This document shows, piece after piece, positions 11,940 to 23,269 of a stretch of 64,000 nucleotides of DNA. A program made the position numbers and the translations under genes. The notes below the pieces were generated by a model. That model was not told the DNA's origin. It ran no database searches and worked only from the letters and a program-made list of their open reading frames with translations. Numbering within the stretch: the first letter of the stretch is position 1; every line of letters begins with the position of its first letter. Origin of the DNA: Gyrodactylus bullatarudis (lineage: Eukaryota; Platyhelminthes; Monogenea; Gyrodactylidea; Gyrodactylidae); NCBI GenBank assembly GCA_012064415.1, contig SSNU01000087.1:70489-134488 (forward strand). Direction: 5' to 3'.

Positions 11940-12355
11940 ATATGTTATAGTGAAAATGGGAAATCAGTGGGTGGACATAAATCACTAGTGAAAGTTGAAA
12001 ACCAGTAATAACTTAGTGGAGATGGGAAAATTAATTTTATTTTTCCCATTGTCACTGATTTTTTTCTGAATTCACATATCAAGTGTGTCATCTTTTCCAA
12101 GAATGGTAAGGTAACAACTTGAAATGGAATTAATGAAATGAAATGAGCCAAAAATGCCCCTTCCCCATGTTTAGTACTCAGTGTATGAAATAATTAAACT
12201 ATTTACGCACATATCCGGAAAGGATGGCACACTTCATATGATTTCAGGGGAAAACCAGTGAAAATTGGAAAATTTTAATTCATTTCCCATTTTAACTAAG
12301 TTTTCACTGGTTTCCCACTTTCACTAGTGATTTTTGTCTACTCACTGTGACATAA
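11940..12355. mobile_element. Fold-back MITE, CAGTGAAAATGGG family, copy 1
   Basis: The left part TATAGTGAAAATGGGAAATC...TGGACATAAAT mirrors the right part GTCTACTCACTGTGACATAA. Internal inverted sub-blocks (TGGGAAAATTAATTTTA / TTTCCCATTTTAACTAAG) make it strongly palindromic. Related pieces are at 17.62-17.79 and 23.27-23.89 kb. It is non-coding. Confidence 0.55.
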
Positions 12356-12633
12356 ATGTGCTTATTTAAGAAACAGTATAAAATCTGATCGAAAAAAGAG
12401 CGTTTTTATTGATGATGAGAATTTTGTATTTAATTTATCTTCCCATATAGAAACAAAAATTTTCTACTGTCTAATTCAATATATTTTTAGAGATATTGAT
12501 ACTTTGTAAGAAATATATTTAATTTTCTCATTCACTCATACTCAGTTTCAGTCATACTTTATGATCATTATTTATAGTAAAAATTTTTGTTCTTTTTGAA
12601 TCTACACGTTATATTTTTTAGAATACTTTTATG

Positions 12634-13290
12634 CGTTAATTCTAAAAATCACCCCAAAGTGAATTTTTTTCCAAAAATAACCTCAATGAAAATTTCAACG
12701 CTTCCTCAAATTAATTATTCTTATTTCAAAAGACCCCTCTCTACCAGATTTTTTTGTCAGATAGATTCTGTGAACGATTTAATTTCTACTCAAAGATTGA
12801 AAGTGAACTTTCTCCTTAAATAGAACCTTGGAAAAAAACTTGCACGAATCTTAGAAATTATCGCCACCTCTGAAGAGGATTAATTTTATGTTTCACGAAA
12901 TAGTGAAATAAAATTTTTTTTTAATTTCAATGAGGTCCAATGTTCTTGAAGTTTTGGAAAAACTTAATGGATATCCCTGCAGATATCTGAGTGCCGTGGT
13001 AATAATTTTGAAGTTTCCCTTGCAAATTATGTTCCGAATAAATACTAAGTTAGCTCCTTGAAAGCTCGGAGATTATCATCGGAGTCAGAACTTGAAGGTT
13101 ACAAAATAAATACAAAACATTAATGACCATATACAAGCCGTAAAAAATCAAGAGCTGAGATAAAGTTTAATGAAATTTAGTGTTGAATAAAATTAGTTTT
13201 GAGAAGTTTCTTTTGAAAATTTTCGGGTGATTATTGGAAAATATTTTGGTGGTTTTTGAAATTTTTTGAGGTGATTATTGGAGTTAACCC
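12634..13290. mobile_element. Non-autonomous TIR element, AATCACCCC family, copy 1
   Basis: Ends are TTAATTCTAAAAATCACCCC and the inverse ...GAGTTAACCC. It carries repeated internal AATCACC / GGTGATT motifs. The interior (for example ATGGATATCCCT and GCTCGGAGATTATCAT) matches 26.21-27.24 kb, so there are two copies of one family. No transposase was seen; the driver is unknown. Confidence 0.65.
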
Positions 13291-13739
13291 TAATTTTAAT
13301 TTCATGAAAGCGTCCAGATATCGTATCGAATGAAATTTTAATCAAATATAAAATTAGTTTCATGCAAATATGCATTCAAATCTGACAAACTTTTCAGATG
13401 TAGAAATTAAGTCAATAATAGTTGATGAACAATGAAAACATGTAGTCAGACAGAAGCAACTGTTAAATTAATCACAAATTACTTAATGTGAACAAACAAT
13501 AATTACATAATTATCGTTTATTTTGAAAATCTATATTCTATAAGAAATAATGACCTAAAGTGAGTTTTATTTCAAAAAATACAGGTTGTATTAGCGTAGA
13601 ATAGAAGTTTCCAATTTTTGAGTAAACCAGCGTTTCAGATTTAGTACGAGTCTAAGCTTTTTATTATTGTAATGCTGATTGATGAGATTGTTTCTAATGA
13701 GTCTTCTTCTAATGTCATTACTAAAACTTAAAACATATG

Positions 13740-14104
13740 GTTTTTATGATTGAGGTATTCACGTAAATTTTCAAATCCATCCGAGAATCCACTTAAAATC
13801 ATATTTGGAAAATTAGAAAGAAGATTATATTAAAGCCATATGTACATTTCATAAAGCATGATCAGTGGCAATACTTTAAAAATGATTAAAGTTAAGAATT
13901 CATTGAAGATAATAATTTACAAATTATGTAAGAAATAGTGAACGTGAAAGAAAATCAGAATATAATGAGCTAAAAAAACACCAAAACTCTCCAATAAGTA
14001 GCAACAGTGGAGAGAAAAGTGAAAAAGCTCACATAGGCCAAGGTAGTTGAAGATTAGTTGAAGAATAGTTTTTTTGAAGACAAAAGTCTGGTTTATATAA
14101 ATTC
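13740..14104 (-). mobile_element. PLE-A 3' tail, inverted partner
   Basis: On the minus strand this holds the end of the endonuclease frame (ATAAACCAGACTTTTGTC), the CCTTGGCCTATGTGAGC block, the conserved hairpin, the hammerhead block and the terminal GTGGATTCTCGG motif. It is joined head to head with a plus-strand tail at 14105. Confidence 0.8.
13835..13869 (-). ncRNA. Hammerhead-like, family 1, core G8 mutated
   Basis: Stem I GCCA/TGGC and palindrome ATGTACAT are intact, but the core reads CTGATCA. G8 pairs with C3 in active hammerheads, so G8 to C without a change at C3 should block cleavage. Copies at 18.67, 37.83 and 43.30 kb carry the same change, so it marks a subfamily. Confidence 0.55.
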
Positions 14105-14235
14105 ATAATTTGTTAATTATTATCTTCAATGAATTCTTAACTTTTATCATTTTAAAGTATTGTTACTGATGATGCTTTATGAAATGTACATATGGCTTTA
14201 ATATAATCTTCTTTCTAATTTTCCAAATATGGTTT
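14105..14235 (+). mobile_element. PLE-A 3' tail, plus-strand partner
   Basis: Tail segment from TTTGTTAATTATTATCTTCA through the hammerhead block to TTTCCAAATATGG. Together with 13740-14104 it forms an inverted repeat of two PLE-A 3' ends. Confidence 0.75.
14162..14196 (+). ncRNA. Hammerhead-like ribozyme, family 1, intact core
   Basis: Stem I GTTA against TGGC (A-U, two U-G wobbles, G-C). Core CTGATGA 14166-14172, GAAA 14181-14184, palindrome ATGTACAT 14184-14191, cleavage base A 14192. The outer G-C pair replaces the A-U pair of other copies. Confidence 0.55.
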
Positions 14236-14340
14236 TTAATACTTATTCATAATAAAGAAAGAGTCTCGATGAAATTTTCATTCAAATGTATTTAGAAACA
14301 AAGTGGATATGATTACAATATAAAAATTGAGACTAAGAAA

Positions 14341-15290
14341 CTTCGAATATCATCTCTTTTGAAGATAGTTTTTCGTTTGTTGATAAAATTAAGGATTCAA
14401 ATATAGGTTCAAAAGAGATGATTTCATTAGATGTTAGTTCTTTATTTCCCAATGTACCAATAGAAGAAACCCTGACTATTATCAGTTCTTTTATTGATGA
14501 ATATGGTGGTTTTGAAATGCAGAGTAAAGAATTAACAGACCTAATAAGGATATGTTGTATAAATGTTCCTCTATCATTTCAAGACAAAGTTTTCATCCAA
14601 AAAGATGGGATAGCTATGGGTGCACCTTTAAGTCCTCTTTTAGCTGATATCTTCTTAGGCTGGTTAGAACTAAATAAAATATCAGAAACTATAAACTCTT
14701 TTACTGATGTGTACATCAGATATGTTGATGACACTTTTATTTTGATGAAGCCTAACGTATCATCAGATGATTTTTTCATAAAGATGAACTCTTTTCATCC
14801 AAATATCAAGTTTACTATGGAAAAAGAATCTAATGATATTTTGAGCTTCTTAGATGTGAAGCTAACCAGAAAAGAAGATGGGTCAATTCAGAGAAACATT
14901 TTCAAGAAAAAGACTGACGATGGTAAATATCTCCATTATGTCAGTTTTAGTATTGTTATACATAAAGTTGGTTTAGTAATTGGCCTAGGAAAGAGGATAC
15001 GAAAGATAGCGAAATACCCAAATAAATAGAGAACATGAAGTCGAGTTTAATGGAGAAACTCCTAAGAAATTTGTGGACAAATTTATCAATTTGTCAGTTG
15101 ATAGAAATGTCTTTGAAATGACCAACATTTTCATGAAACTTAATTTATACGGAGATGGTTTTAGTAATGATTTAAGGAGAAAGATAACTGAAAAAAAACT
15201 ATTCGTATAATCTTTAACTACCTTGACCTATGTGAGCTTTTTAACTTTTCTCTCCACTGTTGCTAATTATTCAGTATCCAAGGTCCAATC
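14341..15290 (+). pseudogene. PLE-A RT, endonuclease deleted
   Basis: The longest frame (14418-15029) has motif A SLDVSSLFPNVPIEETL, motif B QKDGIAMGAPLSPLLAD and the catalytic YVDD (about 14725), then the connecting region. Thumb sequence continues out of frame to about 15190. There the element jumps straight to the 3' tail (CTATTCGTATAATC, CTACCTTGACCTATGTGAGC), so the whole GIY-YIG domain is gone. It is 5'-truncated at about 14341. Confidence 0.85.
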
Positions 15291-15292
15291 AG

Positions 15293-15975
15293 AATTGGGC
15301 AGATTTTTTCTGTTCCCAATATTTCACTTTCTATTAAGCGTTTTTTTTAAATTAGATACTGCGTGTTATGCCTCATGAGATAGAAAATGAACTAAAAATC
15401 ATAACTGTTTCTTTAGAAATAATTGAGATAAAATCACACAAATCTTATTTTAGGGTGTATAGAAATAAGAATTGCACCATTCTATAGGTAATTGAATATT
15501 CCATGTTATCCTCGAATAATTTTGAGAAGGTAAAAAGTTTAAGATTCATTGCAAATATAAATCGACCAACAAAATTAAGAAATTGTTGATGATAAAATAT
15601 GAACTAAAATTTCACAAAAGCTAAAACAAGATAGAGAAATCCCCACAAAAGGATAGAAATTTTAACTGGGTCGATAGCTTTCCAGTAGTCAATCCCCAAA
15701 AAGTCTATACAATACAGATGTTGTTAGATGAACTTTTCTAAGATTGCGAACTGTTTGCCACTCTATACACCAAACAATAATTCTCTTTACATCATACATA
15801 TGATTAATAGGTATTTGTCAATCCTCTAAGTTGTCACATTTAGAGCAATCTTTTCATCTCTTTTTCAAGAATTTGTTCTCATGAGGCATAACACGCAGTA
15901 TCTAATTTTAAAACAAACGCTTAATAGAAAGTGAAATATTGGGAATAGAAAAAACCTCCTCAATCCTGACCTTTG
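15293..15975. mobile_element. Non-autonomous TIR element, about 105-bp arms
   Basis: The left arm (15293-15400; TTCCCAATATTTCACTTTCT, ATACTGCGTGTTATGCC) is repeated inverted at 15868-15975. The interior is non-coding. The element sits between a PLE-A tail and a PLE-B 3' end. The superfamily is unassigned. Confidence 0.65.
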
Positions 15976-16320
15976 ATACAGAACATTCATTGGCCACTGA
16001 TTTGGGGCAGAGAAGTATAAAAGTAAACCTCCATGAAATATTTAATTTACACGAGTTATATTGTGTGAAATTTACTGTACAGATTGATGGTTTTCTAAAA
16101 AGACAAAAGCAATTAAAAGGGCGAGAGCAACGTATTTAACCCCCCCCATCCCTTTTCAAAATGGAAATAAACTAATGGAAGGTCCCCAATTGAATATTAT
16201 AATTAGTATTTATTTGTTAACAGGGATAGAGTCTGAAGAAACCCAGCGAAATATAACGTTTATCACTCAAATATACGCTTATTGTCCTCTAAACCTTCCA
16301 AATGAGTTTAGGACCTAATT
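15976..16320 (+). mobile_element. PLE-B 3' end fragment
   Basis: It includes the last residues of the basic tail (VQIDGFLKRQKQLKG, about 16080-16125), a C-rich run and the family 2 hammerhead, ending in sequence matching the 11.3-kb copy. It is a 5'-truncated copy of a few hundred bases. Confidence 0.7.
16229..16268 (+). ncRNA. Hammerhead-like ribozyme, family 2, N7 variant
   Basis: Stem I GAGT/ACTC gives 4 perfect pairs. The core CTGAAGA (16233-16239) differs only at position 7, which is variable in hammerheads. GAAA is at 16248-16251 and stem III ATATAACGTTTAT is identical to the 11.3-kb copy, with cleavage base C 16264. Stem II AACCCAGC does not pair internally. Confidence 0.6.
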
Positions 16321-16959
16321 TAAAGTATTTTATGTTGTAAATCTAAACTCGTATGGCGAAGTGCCACATCATTACAAATATTATCATTTAAAAGTAGAAT
16401 TTTAACATCAATTTTTTGAATTTGAAAAATAGATTTTCGAGTATAGACCATTATAAATTATCCTCATATATTCGGAAGTAATGGCATGAATTTCAATGAT
16501 AAAGTTTTCTATATTATTCAACGATGTTTAGATTCAAAATAAATTAATATACTACTGAATTACAGAAAAGAAAGAGCGTTGTAAGCAAACAAATATCATT
16601 TAAATTCTATTTATTATACACTTGTACCTGCGTACTAACTGTGAAAAAGTGATCTCTATATCTCTGCCCCTTGTATTATAATTGTATAGTAATAAGTAGG
16701 CATACGTATCAAATAATTAAATTTTTTCCTAAATAATTAAATTTCAGCAATAGATCAGTATACTATTAATATTTTTCATTGATAGTTTAAGGTTGTACTC
16801 ATTTTATGTGGTTTCCTTATTGTACCAAATTCAAAAAATGTCGATGAAATTAAATTGGAATTTTTTCCCATTATACAAAGAAGATTCTTATTCCTACTTG
16901 GAGAGAATTTTAATTCTCACAAAAGTTCAGGTGGACCATGAAATGAATTTAATTTCTGA

Positions 16960-17557
16960 GTTTTTTATGAAGCCATTTGTCATCTCATCGTTCCTCTTTT
17001 ACTTGTGTAATTCCTGATAACCTGATCAAGGATATCAAGGATTTCAAGGATATTATAATACAGGATTATTTCAGATTTATAACTTTCATCCATTGTTTCA
17101 TGCAATGATGAGAGGACTACAATGGGCTGATTCTTCTTTTGTCACTATCCAAGAATCGATGTTTCCTCATAATTTATATAGTGAGTAAAATAATGATCGG
17201 TTTTTACTGAACAAATCTCCATACTTTGAGAGCTGTGAAAAAGTTGTCCCATGTAACAGTACGTTCTTTATTGATGAATCGATGGAAAAGTTCTTTCACT
17301 ACTCTCATGCCTTGGTTTTTTTCAGCTTTGGGGCCTTCTTTCCCTATATAGATTTGAGCATTTAGAACATATGATTTTTCCGTCACAGGCAGCCCAAATT
17401 TTTACACCATAATTTCCCGGCATTGATGAAATGTACATTCTAGAAGGACAACGAACTCGAAAAGATACAAGCTGCTCATCAATCGATATTTGATCCGAAG
17501 GCTTGTAAACTGTTTGGCAATTGATAATAAACTCTTGAAAAAGGGATCTTATTGGCG
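16960..17557 (-). pseudogene. piggyBac-like transposase relic
   Basis: The minus strand gives ISIDEQLVSFRVRCPS and GNYGVKIWAAC (about 17500-17395), holding an invariant Asp. YVLNAQIYIGKEGP and VTWDNFFTALK follow (17380-17225), holding the second catalytic Asp. SEIILYYNILEILDILDQ, matching the YN...GVDxxDQ block, lies at about 17060. Frameshifts separate the blocks, and one inserts near 17385. piggyBac enzymes cut at TTAA; ends were not identified here. It is clearly dead. Confidence 0.8.
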
Positions 17558-17619
17558 GTAGTTTATCCCATGAACTTCCCTCTGGCGAGTTTTTTTGTCA
17601 AACCTTATAAACCTTTTTA

Positions 17620-17795
17620 TGATATTCAAGGTATATGTTACAGTGAAAATAGGAATAAAACATTCACGCATATATCTGGAATAGAAAATGGGAAAAATAA
17701 AATTCATTCCTCATTTTCACTGGTTTCCGCACTTTCACTTGTGAATTTAGTCCATTCTCTAATTTCCCATTTCCACTCAAAAATATATGTTATTG
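17620..17795. mobile_element. CAGTGAAAA fold-back MITE, copy 2
   Basis: Starts ATGTTACAGTGAAAATAGG and contains CATTTTCACTGGTTTCC and CCATTTCCACTC, as in the 11.94-12.35 kb copy. It adjoins the piggyBac relic, but there is no proof that the two belong together. Confidence 0.5.
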
Positions 17796-17796
17796 T

Positions 17797-17940
17797 ACAA
17801 ACTCTAAGTAAGTAAATCTCTAGATTTACTAGTAAGCCTGAATCATTAGAAAGTTAGTAATAAGCCTGAAATTAAGTGTTCGTACTAACTTTGTACTAGA
17901 ATAATTCATCATGTATACTTTTCATCACCTATGTGAAGTT
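17797..17940 (+). repeat. Dispersed repeat R3, copy 1
   Basis: Contains the palindrome AGTAAATCTCTAGATTTACT and GTACTAACTTTGTACTAGAA. The same order is found at 20395-20545 and, less well preserved, at 47505-47600. It is non-coding and may be a small MITE. Confidence 0.55.
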
Positions 17941-18404
17941 AGTTGAGATGAAGATGAGAATTATGCAAAAAAACGAAAAAATAGAAATTTGTGCGAACGA
18001 TTCTTTGAGATAACTGAGATCAATATTTTAAGGATGGAGAAGGGAAATCACGGATAAAACAGAATCTACGTGAAATCAAAGGCGCAACACGAGCAACTCA
18101 TATATAGCCGAATAGCAAGAATTTTGACTTTTGGATTAAATATTGTGAATAAAACTAATGAAATTTAGAATTTCAATACCACACAAAATCTATCGTGGAT
18201 TATGAATTCGATAATAAATTTTTTTCTAGCTATAAAACTGATCTCGAGAATTCTCTGCATGAACTATTTTATAAATTATGAACCATAACTTCGAGACATA
18301 ATTTTCTCGAAAATAAAGAATTTTTTAAGGATCAAAAATTTTATGCATGATCACAATGAGGAAGTTCTCTAATTTCACGGATTAATAATTTGATCTGACA
18401 GTAC

Positions 18405-18765
18405 AGACGTTTGTGTGAAGGAGAAATTATTCATAAATTTATATAAACCAGACTTTTGTCTTCAAAAAAACTATTCTTCAACTAATCTTCAACTACCTTG
18501 GCCTATGTGAGCTTTTTCACTTTTCTCTCCACTGTTGCTACTTATTGGAGAGTTTTGGTGTTTTTTTAGCTCATTATATTCTGATTTTCTTTCACGTTCA
18601 CTATTTCTTACATAATTTGTAAATTATTATCTTCAATGAATTCTTAACTTTAATCATTTTTAAAGTATTGCCACTGATCATGCTTTATGAAATGTACATA
18701 TGGCTTTAATATAATCTTCTTTCTAATTTTTCAAATACTTTTAAGCATTTTTCGAAAATATATAT
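18405..18765 (+). mobile_element. PLE-A 3' end fragment
   Basis: Begins inside the last codons of the endonuclease (STDVCVKEK, LFINLYKPDF), then runs through the CCTTGGCCTATGTGAGC block, hairpin, hammerhead and tail. It is an inverted near-duplicate of 13740-14104. It ends where the Tc1/mariner element begins. Confidence 0.8.
18670..18704 (+). ncRNA. Hammerhead-like, family 1, core G8 mutated
   Basis: GCCA/TGGC stem I (G-C in place of A-U of other copies), core CTGATCA, GAAA, palindrome ATGTACAT. Predicted inactive because of the G8 change. Confidence 0.55.
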
Positions 18766-19053
18766 CGAGTATATATATAGTGGTGGCCAAAAAAAAAGTT
18801 TTCACTTTAAAAACTTCTTGTTGTTTGGTTATTTTAAATGATATTTAGTTGCAAAATAGTTCATTCGGTTGAGCAATATATGCAAATATCTAATATAGTA
18901 TTTTTTTCGATTTGATTCATTCATAAATACAAAATTAAGAAATTACCGTTTTCATTGAAATTTATATTGACAAAATAAAGTTTTCACTTTTTAAACTTTC
19001 TACTTCTTGTTTGTGAGAAGATTTTTGAATTAGGAAAATTAATTCGCTGATCA

Positions 19054-19991
19054 NNNNNNNNNNNNNNNNNNNNNNNNNNNNNNNNNNNNNNNNNNNNNNN
19101 NNNNNNNNNNNNNNNNNNNNNNNNNNNNNNNNNNNNNNNNNNNNNNNNNNNNNNNNNNNNNNNNNNNNNNNNNNNNNNNNNNNNNNNNNNNNNNNNNNNN
19201 NNNNNNNNNNNNNNNNNNNNNNNNNNNNNNNNNNNNNNNNNNNNNNNNNNNNNNNNNNNNNNNNNNNNNNNNNNNNNNNNNNNNNNNNNNNNNNNNNNNN
19301 NNNNNNNNNNNNNNNNNNNNNNNNNNNNNNNNNNNNNNNNNNNNNNNNNNNNNNNNNNNNNNNNNNNNNNNNNNNNNNNNNNNNNNNNNNNNNNNNNNNN
19401 NNNNNNNNNNNNNNNNNNNNNNNNNNNNNNNNNNNNNNNNNNNNNNNNNNNNNNNNNNNNNNNNNNNNNNNNNNNNNNNNNNNNNNNNNNNNNNNNNNNN
19501 NNNNNNNNNNNNNNNNNNNNNNNNNNNNNNNNNNNNNNNNNNNNNNNNNNNNNNNNNNNNNNNNNNNNNNNNNNNNNNNNNNNNNNNNNNNNNNNNNNNN
19601 NNNNNNNNNNNNNNNNNNNNNNNNNNNNNNNNNNNNNNNNNNNNNNNNNNNNNNNNNNNNNNNNNNNNNNNNNNNNNNNNNNNNNNNNNNNNNNNNNNNN
19701 NNNNNNNNNNNNNNNNNNNNNNNNNNNNNNNNNNNNNNNNNNNNNNNNNNNNNNNNNNNNNNNNNNNNNNNNNNNNNNNNNNNNNNNNNNNNNNNNNNNN
19801 NNNNNNNNNNNNNNNNNNNNNNNNNNNNNNNNNNNNNNNNNNNNNNNNNNNNNNNNNNNNNNNNNNNNNNNNNNNNNNNNNNNNNNNNNNNNNNNNNNNN
19901 NNNNNNNNNNNNNNNNNNNNNNNNNNNNNNNNNNNNNNNNNNNNNNNNNNNNNNNNNNNNNNNNNNNNNNNNNNNNNNNNNNNNNNNNNNN
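19054..19991. other. Assembly gap (938 N)
   Basis: Unresolved bases between the arms of the Tc1/mariner-like element. The transposase body is expected here, given the readable C-terminus just downstream. Confidence 0.99.
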
Positions 19992-19993
19992 GA

Positions 19994-20071
19994 GAAACTA
20001 TTATAAATCTCTATAGATCTATGCCAAAAAGATGCTTATCAGTGGTTCAAAATGATGGAGATTTCACTAAA
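19994..20071 (+). CDS. Tc1-type transposase, C-terminal 25 codons
   Basis: In frame immediately after the gap the protein reads YRSMPKRCLSVVQNDGDFTK and then stops at 20071. This is the usual Tc1 C-terminus (SMPxR...V...G..TK). The stop overlaps the start of the right TIR. Whether the full gene is intact cannot be known from this assembly. Confidence 0.75.
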
Positions 20072-20394
20072 TAAAAGTGAAAACTTTATTTTGTCAATAT
20101 AAATTTCAATGAAAACGGTCATTTCTTAATTTTGTATTTATGAATGAATCAAATCGAAAAAAAATACTATATTAGATATTTGCATATATTGCTCAACCGA
20201 ATGAACTATTTTGCAACTAAATATCATTTAAAATAACCAAACAACAAGAAGTTTTTAAAGTGAAAACTTTTTTTGGCCACCACTATATATATATATATTC
20301 CAGTCTTGAGAAACTTGGGATGGAAAAATCTTTGTTGTTCTTCTCTTTTTAATATAACTAGTAGTCAGAGATTGATATATTTTATTGAAAAAAA

Positions 20395-20545
20395 AATTTA
20401 TACATGTTACCGTAAATCAGTAAATTCTTAGATTTACTAGTATCAAGTCTGAAACAGAACAAAGTTAGTACAAACACTGAAATATTCAATTCAGTGTTAA
20501 CTTCAGTACTAACTTTGTACTAGAACAATATATCATGTATGTCTT
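20395..20545 (+). repeat. Dispersed repeat R3, copy 2
   Basis: Same order as 17797-17940: TCTTAGATTTACTAGT, AGTTAGTAC, GTACTAACTTTGTACTAGAA, ATCATGTATG. Confidence 0.5.
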
Positions 20546-20559
20546 TAAGCATAAATGTG

Positions 20560-22055
20560 AATGACAAGGTATATTTTCACTACCTTGAATATTGTATTTC
20601 CCACTGAGGAGGGAGGAGGGAGGACTTCACACTTAGACAATTACGCCTACGCACACACACCATGAAGATTCATCATTGAGGATTGACGCAATGCACCAAA
20701 AAACCAAGTTTTAATTATGAAGTTTTATTTAATCAAAAGTAAAAATTTATCAAATACTGAAAAGAATTCAATAGTCTGATCTTTATTGGCGCAAGGTAGG
20801 CAAAGATGACATCTGGAATTACACAAATTTCCATTTTTTTACATTTGCTTGAATTCGTTTCACATTTGAGAATACAATTGCATTTTATAAAGCGTTGGCC
20901 AGATCCTAATGTTTTCCTGCTGATTATGCATAATCGGCAAATTATCCAAATTCGTCACAACATACACACGCACCAGGGAACAACTTATGAGAGTTACAAT
21001 CAATATTTTGTACACAGTTTCCTTAAATAAATCTGGCTTGTAAAAGCTAATGAGTATGTCACGAAATAAAAGCGCTATATTCTTATAACTGGCAATTAGC
21101 TTAGCAATACAATGAATAAATATGATTTTTATAAATGAAAAAAAAACAATATTCGAAAATTGAAAACGTTTTAAATTTCTTTTTGAAAATACAGTATTTT
21201 TTTGAGGGATATTATTCAGATTTAATAAGACATTAACTTTGCCTAGAAATTTCATCTCTCACAAAAAAGAAATTATGACATAAATTTTATGGCGCGGAAT
21301 TCAAATCTCAAAAGGAGCTAATCTGTTAATAAGCCGTTACGACAAAAATAATTAGCATATTCATGATCCTCAAGAAATTCTGATCCAAAAATTATGGTTT
21401 GTTAATATTATTTTTTGGAAGGGATTAGCCTAATGTACATTCAATGTTAATAAACACCCTGTTTTTCCAATACAAAAAATTTATATTCAATCTAGAAAAC
21501 GTATATATTCTCGAATCTATCAATCCAAATCTTTATTACGACACCATCCAAAATAGAGGTTGGTAGCTATCCTATTGATTATTTCTTGCGAGGAAATTTT
21601 ATAGTTTTTGGCATTCATATGTTCCATGTAAGAGTTAATGCATTTTTCAATGTCTATGTATATAAAATGCAAGAAAAAAAATCATCACAATCGATCAATT
21701 TTGAACAATCTCTCGTCAAATCTGGAATAGATATTTCTTGTAGATGTCCTTTTTTCTGAGTAGTGTACAGATAAGTTCTGTATTTCAGATAATTTCAGTA
21801 TTGTCTGATATTTTTCGTTATTTTTAAAAGATCAATATAACTCACTGATAATATTATCTTCTGCTTCTGATTCGGACCAGTAATTACCGTACATGCGATT
21901 TTTTTCCATCGTTCATAGAAACAAGACTAAAGTGAAATCTGTAAGGGGATTGAGACTGTAAAATACTCATTTGAGTTTGAAAGCCGAGAGTGAGTAGAAT
22001 AAAAATAAGAAAAATATTTAGTTTTGAAATCTACTCGGGTTAATAATAACCAGAA
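20560..22055. other. Non-coding stretch with an orphan hammerhead
   Basis: No protein domain was recognised in the short ORFs on either strand (20806-21255). The only structured signal is the family 4 hammerhead-like motif at 21041-21087. Confidence 0.4.
21041..21087 (+). ncRNA. Hammerhead-like, family 4, core G5 mutated
   Basis: Aligns with 8841-8885 (AAAAG...GAGTATG...CGAAATAAAAGCG...CTTAT). The core reads CTAATGA, and the G5 to A change should inactivate it. Stem II GTATGTCAC can form two pairs (GU/AC). Upstream ATCTGGCTTGTAA is shared with the 55.6-kb copy. Confidence 0.5.
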
Positions 22056-22059
22056 TTTA

Positions 22060-22500
22060 CATTCTAGGGATAAGCTTGTTAAATATCATTTTTACTGTTT
22101 CTTTCATTGGGACATTCGTAAATAGGAAGCTAACATCGAACGAAAACATTTTTGTTGCCTGAAAATAGACATTCCTCATTTTATCGACAGATTCCGCTGA
22201 ATTCTTAACTGAATATCTACAAAGCTCATTCCTTAAAGGAATAAAAATATCTATTAGTCATTTCACAATTCTGTGCAATGGGGTTGCTGACATGTCGAGG
22301 ATAGGCCTATACTTCAAGCCTTAGGTTAAATCTAGTTGAACCATAGCGGTATTGGAGCTTCTAGATTGAATATTTTTTTCTTCTGGTTTGAGCAAATGCT
22401 TATGAATTAAACTAAATAATCTTTGTGTTTTGAATACAATTCTTAATTGTATAATGGAATTTAAAAGATAAGTTAGTTAAAAACACTGTAATTTCCACAT
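22060..22500 (-). pseudogene. Rearranged PLE fragments (thumb joined to RT start)
   Basis: Reading the minus strand from 22470, thumb sequence (IVFKTQRLFSLIHKHLLKPE) is followed at once by the beginning of an RT (YRPILDMSATPLHRIV, about 22310). RT motif A (FDVSFLFTNVPMKETV, about 22140) follows. The order 3'-part then 5'-part is what a tandem PLE junction or a chimera would give. Stops are present. Confidence 0.7.
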
Positions 22501-22589
22501 ACATTCTTCTGACATTACTGGTAAACCTTAGAAATTTGATGAATTGTTTTGATCTTCTTATTGGTTGTATAATCTATAGACTCTACAGG

Positions 22590-22680
22590 ATGTGGAGGAA
22601 ACGCCCAGTCTAAATAATTCACGAAATATACCAATTCAAGTACAAACTGTAAAGAAAAATTCTATTCATGAGATGTACTA
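22590..22680 (+). repeat. Dispersed repeat, copy 2
   Basis: Matches 11745-11830 (GGAAACGCCCA...AATATACCAATT...TATTCATGAG). Confidence 0.4.
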
Positions 22681-23269
22681 GAAGAATTCACATTTTCAAT
22701 TATACAGTGTACCTCTAAAAAATGTAAAAAACCCTCTCCTCTCTTCACTCTTTAACATTGGAGCAGTTTTGATTTTGGATTAAAAAAATGATTTTTCTCT
22801 ATTTTTGTCTTTTCACACTTTGACTTTTACTTCCTCCCCTTTCTTGTACACAGAATTGGTGAAGAAATGTAGTTAGAAGCTTATGTCCCTCTTTCCCCTA
22901 TAATCACACTGAGTTATTGAAAGTTTTTTCGAAATATTAATGATTGAACAATCCTTGCAAATAATAAGTGTTTGTAAGATAAACAATGATTTAAATTTTG
23001 GGAAAGTTTGAGAAAGTTATAGTAGCCTTACATTATTTTTTTCACCTTATAAGGGGCAGAGTGGCAATACATTTTCAATAAAAAATTCAGGGTTTATACT
23101 AAATTTATACTGATTCAGGCATTGAACTAGAGATTGAAAGATTTATGATTCTTGCGATAATATATGTCTTATTTCAAAATTCATCCTTCAAATACTGATG
23201 AAATAAAATATTATTAAAGGATAGTTACTTTGGAGTAAGCAAAATATTTTTATGAAGGGGTAGCATGTA

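Larger units (their letters stand above)
18779..20284 (+). mobile_element. Tc1/mariner-like element with 225-bp TIRs, assembly gap inside
   Basis: Inverted arms 18779-19003 and 20060-20284 begin AGTGGTGGCCAAAAAAA next to TATA. Nearly all of the arm is conserved (for example GTTGTTTGGTTATTTTAAAT). Total length of about 1.5 kb fits Tc1/mariner. Most of the transposase falls into the N run at 19054-19991; only its C-terminus is readable. The element sits in the tail of the PLE-A copy at 18.4 kb. Confidence 0.8.

Noticed and set aside
18779..20284. Treating the long inverted repeat as an assembly palindrome around the gap
   Set aside because: TIR ends, TA flanks, total length and the Tc1 C-terminus all fit a real element.
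20806..21255. Overlapping ORFs of 74 and 131 codons on opposite strands
   Set aside because: Mutual shadows without motifs, and a hammerhead-like element lies inside them.
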